Assembly: GCA_002505405.1 (NCBI GenBank)
Contig: DAVD01000036.1
Location: 23,691 to 63,587, forward strand
Length of the DNA stretch: 39,897 nt
Direction: 5' to 3'
From: Candidatus Poseidonia alphae
Lineage (GTDB): Archaea; Thermoplasmatota; Poseidoniia; Poseidoniales; Poseidoniaceae
The notes under the pieces were generated by a model. The model was given only the letters and a program-made list of their open reading frames with translations. It did no database searches and was not told where the DNA came from. A program made the position numbers and the translations under genes. Shown piece by piece: positions 25,358 to 33,243 of the stretch (the first letter of the stretch is position 1; each line of letters opens with the position of its first letter).

Positions 25358-26458
25358 TCAGGCCAAGCCGAGGTCAGCCAATTTCTCCGGAAGGTAAGTA
25401 TCGGTTACGAAATCAAGGCCGTATTTGGCTAGAGATTGCTGTTCAGCCTTCTTCCCTAGCTCCAACATCATGTTGATCTGTTCCTGCCACCATGGGTCAG
25501 CGAATCGCGGGTCAGAAAGTTCCGCTTTGAGGGCCTCAATATCTCGAGGTGAAAGGTCGTCATTGGGGAGGTCGTAAGCCATGATGTCATCCGCAGTAAT
25601 TCCAAGATATGTGGCGCTGGGGGTTGCAAGATATTCTGAAATGTGTGCCGTCTTGATCGCACCGTAGGCAATGGATGCAAAGATTCGGAACGACCACGGG
25701 TCGCCGTCAAGGAAGACGACGACAGGCAAATCCCATTCTTCACTCATGCGCTTGAGAATGCGACGCGTTGAACGGGCAGGTTGCCCCTTGAGGTGCAAAA
25801 GTCCACAATTGTAATCTTCATCAAAACCATTTTCTATCAGTCGGTCGAACATACCACCGGTCTCGATGGCCATAATGAATTTGATGTCGTGCTCAAGCAA
25901 CTCGATTTTTTCGAGTTCAACGTTGTAGGGTACGCCATAACCGGAATCTCCGACATCGTCCCGGGCATTGATCCGCATCCATTCACCCCGTCGGTTTCGC
26001 TCCCGCAAGGTGAGGTTTCCAATCATACGAGCGCCATCTTCTTCTGGACGGAGTTTGAAATCTTCACGAAGGCACTTGGTAACAACTTCCAAGTCCTCAG
26101 CAAGATTGTTTGATTCGTTTTGTGACCCGAATTTCCCGAGACCCCACGCTTCCGAAATGTAGTACATTTCTCTCAGAGTTGACGACTTTCCAGCATCAAT
26201 CATTTCCTCAATAAATTCAACGACGTGCAGAGCTCGTAGCAGTTGCTTGGCCGAACCAAGGCTTGTAGCATCACGAGTTGAGCGCTTCTTTCCGTACTTG
26301 TATACTCCCAATTTATCATCGAAAGCGATGTTGGTTTTGGTTCGAACTGGAAGCGTCATAGTGGGCGCCTCTCCTTTGACGATTTTATCGTACATTTCAG
26401 CAACCACTTCATGCAGTGCGGTCTTAGTTTCTTCATTCGTATGTGTTCTTGACATCAT
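25358..26458 (-). CDS. top6A: DNA topoisomerase VI subunit A
   Basis: A 366-residue Spo11/Top6A protein. The winged-helix (CAP-like) domain carries the REMYY motif at 97-100 with the DNA-cleaving tyrosine, and the Toprim domain has E199 (IMAIETGG) and D251/D253 (FLDGDPW) for Mg2+. With subunit B it makes ATP-dependent double-strand passage to relax and decatenate DNA. The start codon overlaps the top6B stop by 4 nt (ATGA), the classic coupled arrangement. Confidence 0.95.
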   Translation of the reverse strand: MMSRTHTNEETKTALHEVVAEMYDKIVKGEAPTMTLPVRTKTNIAFDDKLGVYKYGKKRSTRDATSLGSAKQLLRALHVVEFIEEMIDAGKSSTLREMYYISEAWGLGKFGSQNESNNLAEDLEVVTKCLREDFKLRPEEDGARMIGNLTLRERNRRGEWMRINARDDVGDSGYGVPYNVELEKIELLEHDIKFIMAIETGGMFDRLIENGFDEDYNCGLLHLKGQPARSTRRILKRMSEEWDLPVVVFLDGDPWSFRIFASIAYGAIKTAHISEYLATPSATYLGITADDIMAYDLPNDDLSPRDIEALKAELSDPRFADPWWQEQINMMLELGKKAEQQSLAKYGLDFVTDTYLPEKLADLGLA

Positions 26459-28518
26459 TCACCACCCCCAAACAAGGTTTGTTGCCCGGTGGGCGGAGGA
26501 ACTTCTGGGTCGGCTAACGCCTCGGCAACTTCTTCAGATTCAGATTCCCCATCCCCTTCCTCTTCATCGGCATTTCCAACCGCCTCTTGCCTACGGATTT
26601 CTTCCAATAACTTCTCGTCCATCTTTGTGGCTCCGATGACATCTTGACTTCCTCTGAAAAACACGTCCGTATCGGTCCAGTCGCCTTTTTCCAGTCCCGT
26701 AAGCGTGTATTTGATGACGTAGGTTTGGCCCGGGTCAAGCGTCTCTAGTTTCCAAGCCCATACGCCGGTCGCTTCCTTTCTTCCCCCGGTCTCGTTGTTC
26801 TCCATGGAAGCACCTTCACGTTCTGGCCACGAGGCTAAGAGCGTGTAAGAACGAGCACGGGAGGTATAATTGAACAGTGTAATCGATACTTCAGTATTCT
26901 TCGTTTCCTTGTTCCAAACGGTTTCGGATTCTGCAATGACAGCACTCATGATTTTGGTAATCGAACCTGCTAATTCGGGAACAGGACGGCCAAGAATCTG
27001 AGCAGATTTTTCTGCAATGGCGGGAATGATGTCGTTGACCAACTCAAACTTTTCTTGAGTTTTCGCCATCTTTTTCTTCTTTTCAAGATGCTTTCTCAGT
27101 CCGCGACCCATTTCTAAGAGCGCTTTTCGAGTCTCTTCCAGCACCTCGTTGTTATCGGCTAATGCTTCTTTTGCTTCTGATGTGAATTGGACGTTCGTGC
27201 TGGCGAGGTGAACAAGAATTGCCGCAGGCCCTTTCGGAACGCCTCTCCCACCGGCCTGGTCCAATCCGTACTGCCGCCAATCTACCGATTCAATGGCCTT
27301 GGTGAGCAAGCAGCCACCTTGTTGATACATCAAAGGTACTCGATTAGCAAACCGAAGAACTTCAACAGGTTTGTCGGCTAGCATTCCCTCTCCAAAGATC
27401 AGTCCGACTTCAACCTGGTACGGGTTTCCTTGTGTAACTGTAGGCGCCCGCGTCATCGTGGTAACGAAACGAGAATCAATGGTCTTTGAAAGACCTTTTT
27501 TGATGAGAAGCTCTTCAATTGGTGAAAGACAATTCGTTGGCGGGTTAAGGAGTTTAACGGGTTTGTTGTTCAACGTTCGTTCACCCTGGAATGCTTCTAA
27601 AAGCGCCCTATACTGATCTGGTTTGAGGGATTTAGGTTTTGCCTTTTCATTGATTTCAGCAACTTCCAACAATTCCTTTGCGGCACGGGTTGACATCCCA
27701 GAGAAATTGTTTCTTAGAAACACGGTCATACGTGAATCCGTGGATTCGGTACACATTCGCTGCAATGTTCCGAGGTGAATGCCGTGCGGGTGAGGTTTGA
27801 TGCTCTCGACTTTCGTGGGCAGTCGTTCTGTTACACGAGGCCAGTGGTGTGTTTGCCCTTCAGGGTCAATGAAGGTAATATCAGCGTGAGGGTTGACGAT
27901 ACTGGTCATTCGAAGGTATTGGTAAACGCTCTGACGCCCCTTCTGATACTTCGCTTTCATTTGCGTCGTTACTTCAAGTCCGTGCTCTTTGAAGGAGCCA
28001 TCAGGTCGCTCCCAAATCTCACGACTTTCATTGGATTTTGTTGCTTTGTTTTTACGCGTATCAAGGCCGATATCGACGATGGCAGCCGATGCCTCAGTAG
28101 CGATTTTTGAGCGAACATGAGTTTTGCGACCTGTAGTGAGTTGACTGTACATGACCACGCCAGTGATTCCAATCCCCTGCTGCCCTCTTGATTGACGAAT
28201 GGCATGGAACCGGGATCCGAACAGCAACTGTCCGAACACTTTCTCGATGCTCCGTTGAGGAATGCCGGGGCCATTATCTTCTGATTTTAATTCAACGATG
28301 TTCTTTTTGTCATCAATTTTTGTGATTTGCACGCGTATTTCGGGAAGAATACGAGCCTCTTCACAAGCGTCCAATGAATTGTCTACAGCTTCTTTTACTG
28401 CTGTGATCAGCGATCGGGTGAGCGAATCAAACCCTAGAAAGTGCTTGTTTTTCTCGAAAAATTCAGAAATCGCGACTTGCTTTTGGTTTTTCGCCATCCG
28501 TTCTGCAGTTCCTGACAT
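26455..28518 (-). CDS. top6B: DNA topoisomerase VI subunit B
   Basis: A 687-residue GHKL ATPase subunit: motif N1 VKEAVDNSLDA (N47), motif G1 EDNGPGIP (D81), motif G2 RGQQGIGITG (111-120), then the H2TH and transducer domains; the transducer ends near 630 and an acidic tail follows (EEEGDGESESEEV). It drives strand passage for subunit A. Three in-frame starts are close together (GTG 28524, ATG 28518, ATG 28497). ATG 28518 is chosen for the GGTGGTG upstream, but MAKNQKQVAISEFF at 28497 is also plausible. Confidence 0.94.
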   Translation of the reverse strand: MSGTAERMAKNQKQVAISEFFEKNKHFLGFDSLTRSLITAVKEAVDNSLDACEEARILPEIRVQITKIDDKKNIVELKSEDNGPGIPQRSIEKVFGQLLFGSRFHAIRQSRGQQGIGITGVVMYSQLTTGRKTHVRSKIATEASAAIVDIGLDTRKNKATKSNESREIWERPDGSFKEHGLEVTTQMKAKYQKGRQSVYQYLRMTSIVNPHADITFIDPEGQTHHWPRVTERLPTKVESIKPHPHGIHLGTLQRMCTESTDSRMTVFLRNNFSGMSTRAAKELLEVAEINEKAKPKSLKPDQYRALLEAFQGERTLNNKPVKLLNPPTNCLSPIEELLIKKGLSKTIDSRFVTTMTRAPTVTQGNPYQVEVGLIFGEGMLADKPVEVLRFANRVPLMYQQGGCLLTKAIESVDWRQYGLDQAGGRGVPKGPAAILVHLASTNVQFTSEAKEALADNNEVLEETRKALLEMGRGLRKHLEKKKKMAKTQEKFELVNDIIPAIAEKSAQILGRPVPELAGSITKIMSAVIAESETVWNKETKNTEVSITLFNYTSRARSYTLLASWPEREGASMENNETGGRKEATGVWAWKLETLDPGQTYVIKYTLTGLEKGDWTDTDVFFRGSQDVIGATKMDEKLLEEIRRQEAVGNADEEEGDGESESEEVAEALADPEVPPPTGQQTLFGGGE

Positions 28519-28594
28519 GCGCACACCACCCGACCGGTCCTCCTTCGTCTTGATGACGTCGGGCCGACAGATGGCTTACCCGCTTCTTTGAGGG

Positions 28595-28604
28595 TACATA
28601 TAGA
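28595..28604 (-). promoter_or_regulatory. Putative TATA box for top6B
   Basis: On the minus strand TCTATATGTA lies about 80 nt before the top6B start in the 143-nt gap that separates it from the end of the aconitase-family gene. It is the only good TATA-like element there; the leader would be about 50 nt. Confidence 0.4.
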
Positions 28605-28661
28605 AAGCAGTAGGATTGGGATGAAGTCACGCGCTTTTCGGGTCAAAAACCGACGCGGAAA

Positions 28662-30650
28662 TCAAACAAAGAGTTTCGGGTGCCAGGCTGATATAACTCC
28701 GGTGAATGCTGATGCAGCAACCGTTAGGGGGCTTGCCAGATACAATTTACCTGGACCTGAGCGACCTTGGAAGTTGCGGTTGATCGCCGAAACAGTGACC
28801 TGGTCAGGCGTGATTGAAACGCCTGGGCCAGCACCAATGCATGCGCCACACCCTGGGTCAATGAGATTGACGCCAACGTCTTGGAAGAGTTCATGCCAGC
28901 CCCTGTCCTCAGCGAGTTGCTTGACCTGGCCAGAACCGTATTGGATGAAGAATTCAACGCCTTCCTTGACCTTGAGGCCTGCTTTTTGAGCAGCCTTGCA
29001 GACTTCTGCGTAGTAGGCAATATCGTCTTCTTTACCGGCAGTACACGAGCCTCCGTAGGCGATGTTGATGCTCACTTGTCCAATGTCACTGATGTTTGCT
29101 CCATTGGTAGGGTCGCTTGGAACGCCTTGGTCCGGGTCGCCCGGGTGAGCAACCATGGGGACAATTGTTGAGAGGTCAATGGTGTGGACGCCTCCATCGT
29201 AATGTGCGCCTGGGTCGGGATGGACGGACCGAGCTTTTTGTCCCCCTATCGACAGGTGCGGTTGGGCCGAAACCATCCAATCATAAAGGGCGTCATCAGC
29301 TTCACAAATACCGGTTCTTCCTGAGCATTCAGTAGCCATGTTGCACAAGGTTGCTCGCTCGTCAATGGAGAGCGATGTAAGCCCAGGTCCTCCGAATTCC
29401 ATGCTGCGGTTCAGCGTTAATTCTTCGCGAGCGTGGTCGGCGAGGATGGCGAGAATAACGTCTTTTGCAGTGCAACCGTTGTGGAGTTCGCCAACGAGTT
29501 CAAACCGAATGGATTCGGGTACCTTGACAAAGGTAAATCCTGCACTTACAAGATTCGCATATTCTGTAGCGCCGACGCCCCATGTGAGTGCATTTGACGC
29601 TCCACCCATGCAGGTGTGGGAATCGGTTGCTTGGATGAAATCTCCGACTTCAATAAATTCCTCACGAGCGACTTGGTGGCAGATCCCGGGAGAAACGCCG
29701 TCTTTTGCAGAATAATCCCGGACGCCAGCATGTTGCTGGAAGGCAACTTGCAAATCGCGCAAGGTCTGCACCTTGTGCATGAACGGGACGAATTTAGGAT
29801 TGTGATGCGCATAGAGCAGATGGTCCTCAAAAACCGCGAACTTGCTCGGGTTAGGAAGCGAGTAGTCCACTCCGTATTCTTCTTGGAGAAACGTGTGAAC
29901 TTGAGCCGTTGTGAATTCGTGTGAATATCCTCCCTGAACTTGGGCAATGACCGGGTCACCCGGCTTAACGCACTGACCTTCTGGCTGTCCGACCAAGTTG
30001 CGACTGATGATGTGTTCTGCCATGGTCATGGGCTTGAGAGGTGTGTTGAGTGGGGCGAGTTCCAATTCGTTGGCTTGAAGTGCCTTTGCAAAAGGAAACA
30101 GCCCTCCCCGTTCAAGGATGAGTTGAGTTACTGGGTCGTAGACTCCAGTGAATTCGTCGAGTGAGATTTCTTCTCCGTCCTGCAATCGTTTCAATACGTC
30201 GTGTCCGGCCATGAGTTGGCCAAGGTTGATGTTATTGCGCTCGTGAATTGGTGCGAATGAAGCTGCGATGACAATGTTAATTCCCGCCCACCGCTCACAT
30301 TGAGCAGCCGTTTCACGGCTTGAACCGGTACCCTTGCGTTGGCCTGAAACGATGACTTCAAAACCACCGTCTTTCAAAGCATTTTCACGAAACACGCGAA
30401 GCCCGTTGTGCATGAGTCCGGCGTAGGCATTCTTGGCGATTTCAGCAGGATCATGGTCAAAACAAACCCATGCAGGCGTCATGACGTCGGTGTTGATGTC
30501 GTCAAGCAGATCTTCAATCTTCAAATCCTCCATCTTGAGGTTTAACCCTTCGTAGAGTTGTTGCTTGATCAGTTCAAGGTCTTTTGTAAGGAACAAGACT
30601 CGCTTTCCGGGCGATAAAGCGACTTTTGCAGGTGGCCAGTTGTCTCGCAT
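28662..30650 (-). CDS. Aconitase-superfamily hydro-lyase, swivel domain fused in front of the catalytic domains
   Basis: A 662-residue fused enzyme. The swivel (LeuD-like) domain comes first, about 55-150, with VIVSGQRKGTGSSRET and NIVIAASFAPIHERNN; the iron-sulfur catalytic part follows (about 205-650), with cluster ligands C347 (ATDSHTCMGG), C601 and C604 (DPGCGACIGAGPG) and the RNFQGRSGPG substrate loop. Members isomerise citrate, homocitrate or isopropylmalate through a dehydrated intermediate. Mitochondrial-type aconitase has the swivel last; swivel-first is as in AcnB, but the AcnB HEAT-like domain is absent. Which acid is the substrate cannot be settled by eye. The start ATG has GAGGGGGAG just upstream. 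Confidence 0.85.
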   Translation of the reverse strand: MRDNWPPAKVALSPGKRVLFLTKDLELIKQQLYEGLNLKMEDLKIEDLLDDINTDVMTPAWVCFDHDPAEIAKNAYAGLMHNGLRVFRENALKDGGFEVIVSGQRKGTGSSRETAAQCERWAGINIVIAASFAPIHERNNINLGQLMAGHDVLKRLQDGEEISLDEFTGVYDPVTQLILERGGLFPFAKALQANELELAPLNTPLKPMTMAEHIISRNLVGQPEGQCVKPGDPVIAQVQGGYSHEFTTAQVHTFLQEEYGVDYSLPNPSKFAVFEDHLLYAHHNPKFVPFMHKVQTLRDLQVAFQQHAGVRDYSAKDGVSPGICHQVAREEFIEVGDFIQATDSHTCMGGASNALTWGVGATEYANLVSAGFTFVKVPESIRFELVGELHNGCTAKDVILAILADHAREELTLNRSMEFGGPGLTSLSIDERATLCNMATECSGRTGICEADDALYDWMVSAQPHLSIGGQKARSVHPDPGAHYDGGVHTIDLSTIVPMVAHPGDPDQGVPSDPTNGANISDIGQVSINIAYGGSCTAGKEDDIAYYAEVCKAAQKAGLKVKEGVEFFIQYGSGQVKQLAEDRGWHELFQDVGVNLIDPGCGACIGAGPGVSITPDQVTVSAINRNFQGRSGPGKLYLASPLTVAASAFTGVISAWHPKLFV

Positions 30651-30733
30651 TGCTCCCCCTCAACTCGGTTCAAGGGCCAACTGTTGATAATCGGTTCGGG
30701 CCATATTTTTTGTCAGCCCGGGTAAATACAGGG

Positions 30734-31684
30734 TCAAAAACGGTTCTTCAGAACGCGATTGAACAACGGCGGGACCAATGCCAGCAAGAACATAACATAG
30801 TACCCGTATGGAAGTTGAGGCGCTTCATCATGGGTTTTGAGATGATGATAAGGCGTACTGGACTTCATGTGATGGGCCGGGTGAAGTGGTAACTCAAGCA
30901 ATGTCCAACGAGACAGACGGTGACGACTTTCCCAAGCATGCTTTGCGCTAGCCCGCTCCCCATCTTGACGAGATAATCCATGATGCTGAAGGAAATTTAC
31001 AAACTCAAGAAGGAACACAGCGATGAAGGCTTGGCCGACAAAGGCCAACAACCATTCAGGATTGAGGGCGTATAGGGCTACAAGGAACACGAGTTCAAGC
31101 ATCAGCGACCGCCGGGTGTCCACAGGTCGGGCGCGGTAAGCTCCACGAACTTGAAGCGGAACGGTCGTGATGAAATGGCGGTAAATGCTTCGACCCGATG
31201 GCGACGAAGTAGGGTCGATCTTCTTCGCCCAGTGTTTGTGATGGGTATGGTTGTGTTCGGTCGTGAAATGCAAGTAAAGGACTGAAAATAAACTTAGACG
31301 AGCGAGCCACCAACTTCCAGAGTGTGGTTTTCGATGGCCAAGCTCATGTGCAGAAACGATTCCTGAGGCTCCGCTACTCAGTCCAACAGAGAGAATCCCA
31401 AGGGCAGTGAATGATGTTAACCCTTCAACGGATATGCGCCACAAAAGAACCCCAACAGTCAACGGAACCAAGACGCCGTGAAAGTGGAGAATGACGTCGT
31501 AGGGCCTTCCTTCTTGAAGCGGGTCGGTTTCCTCATCGATGCCTAGGAGTGTATCAAGCAGCGGATACACGGCCAACAGCAGGAGGAGCGTTAAACCCAT
31601 CCACCAACCGCCGAGCCAGAGTCCAACAAGGGATGCCGCCGGCGTTGCGAGGCCAAGAAGGTGAGGGAGCCAGAGCTTTCTCAT
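30734..31684 (-). CDS. AlkB-type alkane monooxygenase/membrane di-iron hydroxylase
   Basis: A 316-residue multi-pass membrane protein (helices near 9-47, 65-110, 195-232, 290-308). Histidine boxes are HELGHR (113-118), EHNHTHH (143-149), LQHHG (232-236) and LHPAHH (267-272). They have the order and spacing of bacterial AlkB (HELGHK, EHxxGHH, NYxEHYG, LQRHSDHH). The C-terminal DEAPQLPYGYYVMFLLALVP is also diagnostic of AlkB rather than fatty-acid desaturases. The family inserts oxygen into the terminal carbon of n-alkanes using electrons from rubredoxin or ferredoxin. No rubredoxin gene is adjacent. ATG 31684 is preferred over TTG 31687. Confidence 0.88.
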   Translation of the reverse strand: MRKLWLPHLLGLATPAASLVGLWLGGWWMGLTLLLLLAVYPLLDTLLGIDEETDPLQEGRPYDVILHFHGVLVPLTVGVLLWRISVEGLTSFTALGILSVGLSSGASGIVSAHELGHRKPHSGSWWLARLSLFSVLYLHFTTEHNHTHHKHWAKKIDPTSSPSGRSIYRHFITTVPLQVRGAYRARPVDTRRSLMLELVFLVALYALNPEWLLAFVGQAFIAVFLLEFVNFLQHHGLSRQDGERASAKHAWESRHRLSRWTLLELPLHPAHHMKSSTPYHHLKTHDEAPQLPYGYYVMFLLALVPPLFNRVLKNRF

Positions 31685-31722
31685 CAACGGAGTGTTATCC
31701 CCGTTTCTTGTAAAGCCTGTGT

Positions 31723-31839
31723 TCAGTTCTTAGAGAAAAGGCCCTTGACCCAAGAAAGCGCTGAAGTACGGAAGATACCGTTTCGAAGAACCTGGGCGTT
31801 CATGGCCTCATCAACGTAGGATTCGAGATAATCGTCCAT
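31723..31839 (-). CDS. Tiny protein, 38 aa, paralogue of its upstream neighbour
   Basis: The frame starts at ATG 31839, directly after the TGA of the preceding gene (31840-31842), with no gap. It begins MDDYLESYVDEAMNAQVLRN and shares the pattern D-x-x-L-E-(S/T)-Y-V...A-Q...R-N-G-I-F with the first 25 residues of its neighbour. No cysteine and no signal peptide; an amphipathic helix is likely. Function unknown. It ends 38 nt before the AlkB start, so it may lie in that transcript. Confidence 0.65.
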   Translation of the reverse strand: MDDYLESYVDEAMNAQVLRNGIFRTSALSWVKGLFSKN

Positions 31840-32004
31840 TCAGTACGCCCCCTTTCGTGCGTGGTAAGCCCCACGACTGTCAACACCGCTGCGGTAAAAT
31901 GCAATGGCGTTTGCAAGGCGATCTAGCATCGAGCCAAAGATACCGTTTCGGTATTTTTGGGCGGTCATCGTCAATTCTACGTAGGTTTCCAATTCTTTGT
32001 CCAT
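31840..32004 (-). CDS. Tiny protein, 54 aa, paralogue of its downstream neighbour
   Basis: Starts at ATG 32004 (MDKELETYVELTMTAQKYRN) with GAGGA about 9 nt upstream; in-frame ATGs at 32013 and 32031 are less well placed. The N-terminal 25 residues match the neighbour, then the sequence is helical and ends in the basic, Tyr-containing RGAYHARKGAY. No cysteine, so not a rubredoxin. It may bind a partner or nucleic acid; nothing in the sequence decides this. Confidence 0.65.
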   Translation of the reverse strand: MDKELETYVELTMTAQKYRNGIFGSMLDRLANAIAFYRSGVDSRGAYHARKGAY

Positions 32005-32050
32005 GGGGCTCATCCTCTGAGTTGTTCTCATGTTATAGTTGCACTCCGCC

Positions 32051-32100
32051 CTATATCAAGCAGCGGTGAATTCGCCAACACAAAGGTGTATAATATAAAC
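32051..32100 (-). promoter_or_regulatory. Putative promoter of the tiny-protein pair
   Basis: Two TATA-like stretches lie between the phoU-like stop and the 54-aa gene: CTATATC (32051-32057) and TATAATATAAAC (32089-32100), read on the minus strand. Either would start a separate transcript for the two tiny genes and perhaps alkB. Confidence 0.35.
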
Positions 32101-32110
32101 TAACTGTTTT

Positions 32111-33163
32111 TCACAACACCACTTCGCGAACCCGCATCATCTCGGTAGAAACCTTCATATTCAGAAGAATTTCTCCAAAATCTCGAGAATATGCACACAG
32201 ACGACGCACGGATTCTGACAGACTCAAGTTTTGCGCCATCCATTGGCCAGCACCCCTCTCGCTCAGTATGTTGTGTTCGTAGACCAGGAGTGTTTTTTGC
32301 AGGGCTTTCAACTGATGCCGCGCTTCTTCAATCCGCGTGGAGTCCCTCGTACGAATGTTGATCATCAATTCCTTCAGAGCAGACTGCCATTCAGGTACAT
32401 GGTGAATCGGACTCTCTTCGGCATTCTGCTCAATGATCTGCGGGTATTCAATAATGAATTGCGCCATGGTAAATGCGTGGTCCATCATACGCTCCAGGCA
32501 TCGGGCAAGGTTAGCGTATTCAAGGGCCTGAGTCCGAGTGAGGTTCAATTTCGTTGCTACCAGGTGAGAATCAAGTAGAATTCGGACTTGGCGCTCGATC
32601 AAATACAACAAAGCGTCCACCTCACTTTCTCGTTCTTCAGCATCGCTGATGAACTCTGAATCGCCCCCCTCAAACACGTTGATCACGTCTCGCATTAGAG
32701 ATGTAACTTGCAGGTACATTCGATTAAGGCTTGAATGAAGTGGCATGTCGCCGGCGTTGAGGAGGCAGCGCAAGTCCAAGCGAGTATCCGATTCTTCTAT
32801 GATTTCAAACCCGCGCGTTGCACGCAGGAAGCGTCGGATGGGCGGATTTATCATTTGACGCCCCCCCTCTCCACACTCAATCGTGATCAGGTCAGCCCCG
32901 GAGATGTATGCGCCCATCAAATGGTCATGAAGGCTGTGTTCCGGTAGCGTATCAAAATCAAAATATACATGTTTTCCAAACGACGTAGCCAAATCCAAAG
33001 GAGTGACTCGAAGGGCGCCGCTTGGCCGCCAATCCATCCTCAACGAATCTCTTGCATTGAGGCCTTGGGCCAGCACCCAAGGCTTTGGTAAGCTGATTGT
33101 GAAGGTGCTACCGCCAGTGGATTGCAACTTGCGGACTTCGTTTTCGCCAGGTCCTAATACCAT
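32111..33163 (-). CDS. AbrB-PhoU phosphate-response regulator
   Basis: A 350-residue protein. Residues 1-45 form a SpoVT/AbrB-like DNA-binding unit (VRKLQSTGGSTFTISLPKPW). About 125-340 is PhoU-like, with two three-helix bundles carrying acidic metal-binding stretches (DAEERESEVDALLYLIERQV). In archaea such fusions are thought to regulate phosphate uptake genes. It is divergent from the PiT transporter gene, with only 80 nt between, which fits direct control of that promoter; this is inference. ATG 33163 is preferred over GTG 33190. Confidence 0.87.
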   Translation of the reverse strand: MVLGPGENEVRKLQSTGGSTFTISLPKPWVLAQGLNARDSLRMDWRPSGALRVTPLDLATSFGKHVYFDFDTLPEHSLHDHLMGAYISGADLITIECGEGGRQMINPPIRRFLRATRGFEIIEESDTRLDLRCLLNAGDMPLHSSLNRMYLQVTSLMRDVINVFEGGDSEFISDAEERESEVDALLYLIERQVRILLDSHLVATKLNLTRTQALEYANLARCLERMMDHAFTMAQFIIEYPQIIEQNAEESPIHHVPEWQSALKELMINIRTRDSTRIEEARHQLKALQKTLLVYEHNILSERGAGQWMAQNLSLSESVRRLCAYSRDFGEILLNMKVSTEMMRVREVVL

Positions 33164-33243
33164 GTGAACACGCCTCTCACTAAATAGCACTATATAGAGT
33201 ATACAGGAATTCGGATATATACCGAGTTACTATAGGGAGTCCC
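33164..33243. promoter_or_regulatory. Divergent phoU/pit control region
   Basis: This 80-nt gap is very AT-rich and holds ACTATATAGAGTATAC (33188-33203) and CGGATATATACCG (33212-33224), the latter with CGG/CCG arms around an AT core. The right element is about 20-32 nt from the transporter ATG and the left about 25-40 nt from the regulator ATG, so each can serve as a TATA box. GGGAG lies 4-5 nt before the transporter ATG. Repeats of TATA with GC arms could be AbrB-PhoU operator sites. Confidence 0.55.

Noticed and set aside
31723..32004. Rubredoxin partner for the AlkB-type enzyme
   Set aside because: The two tiny proteins contain no cysteine.
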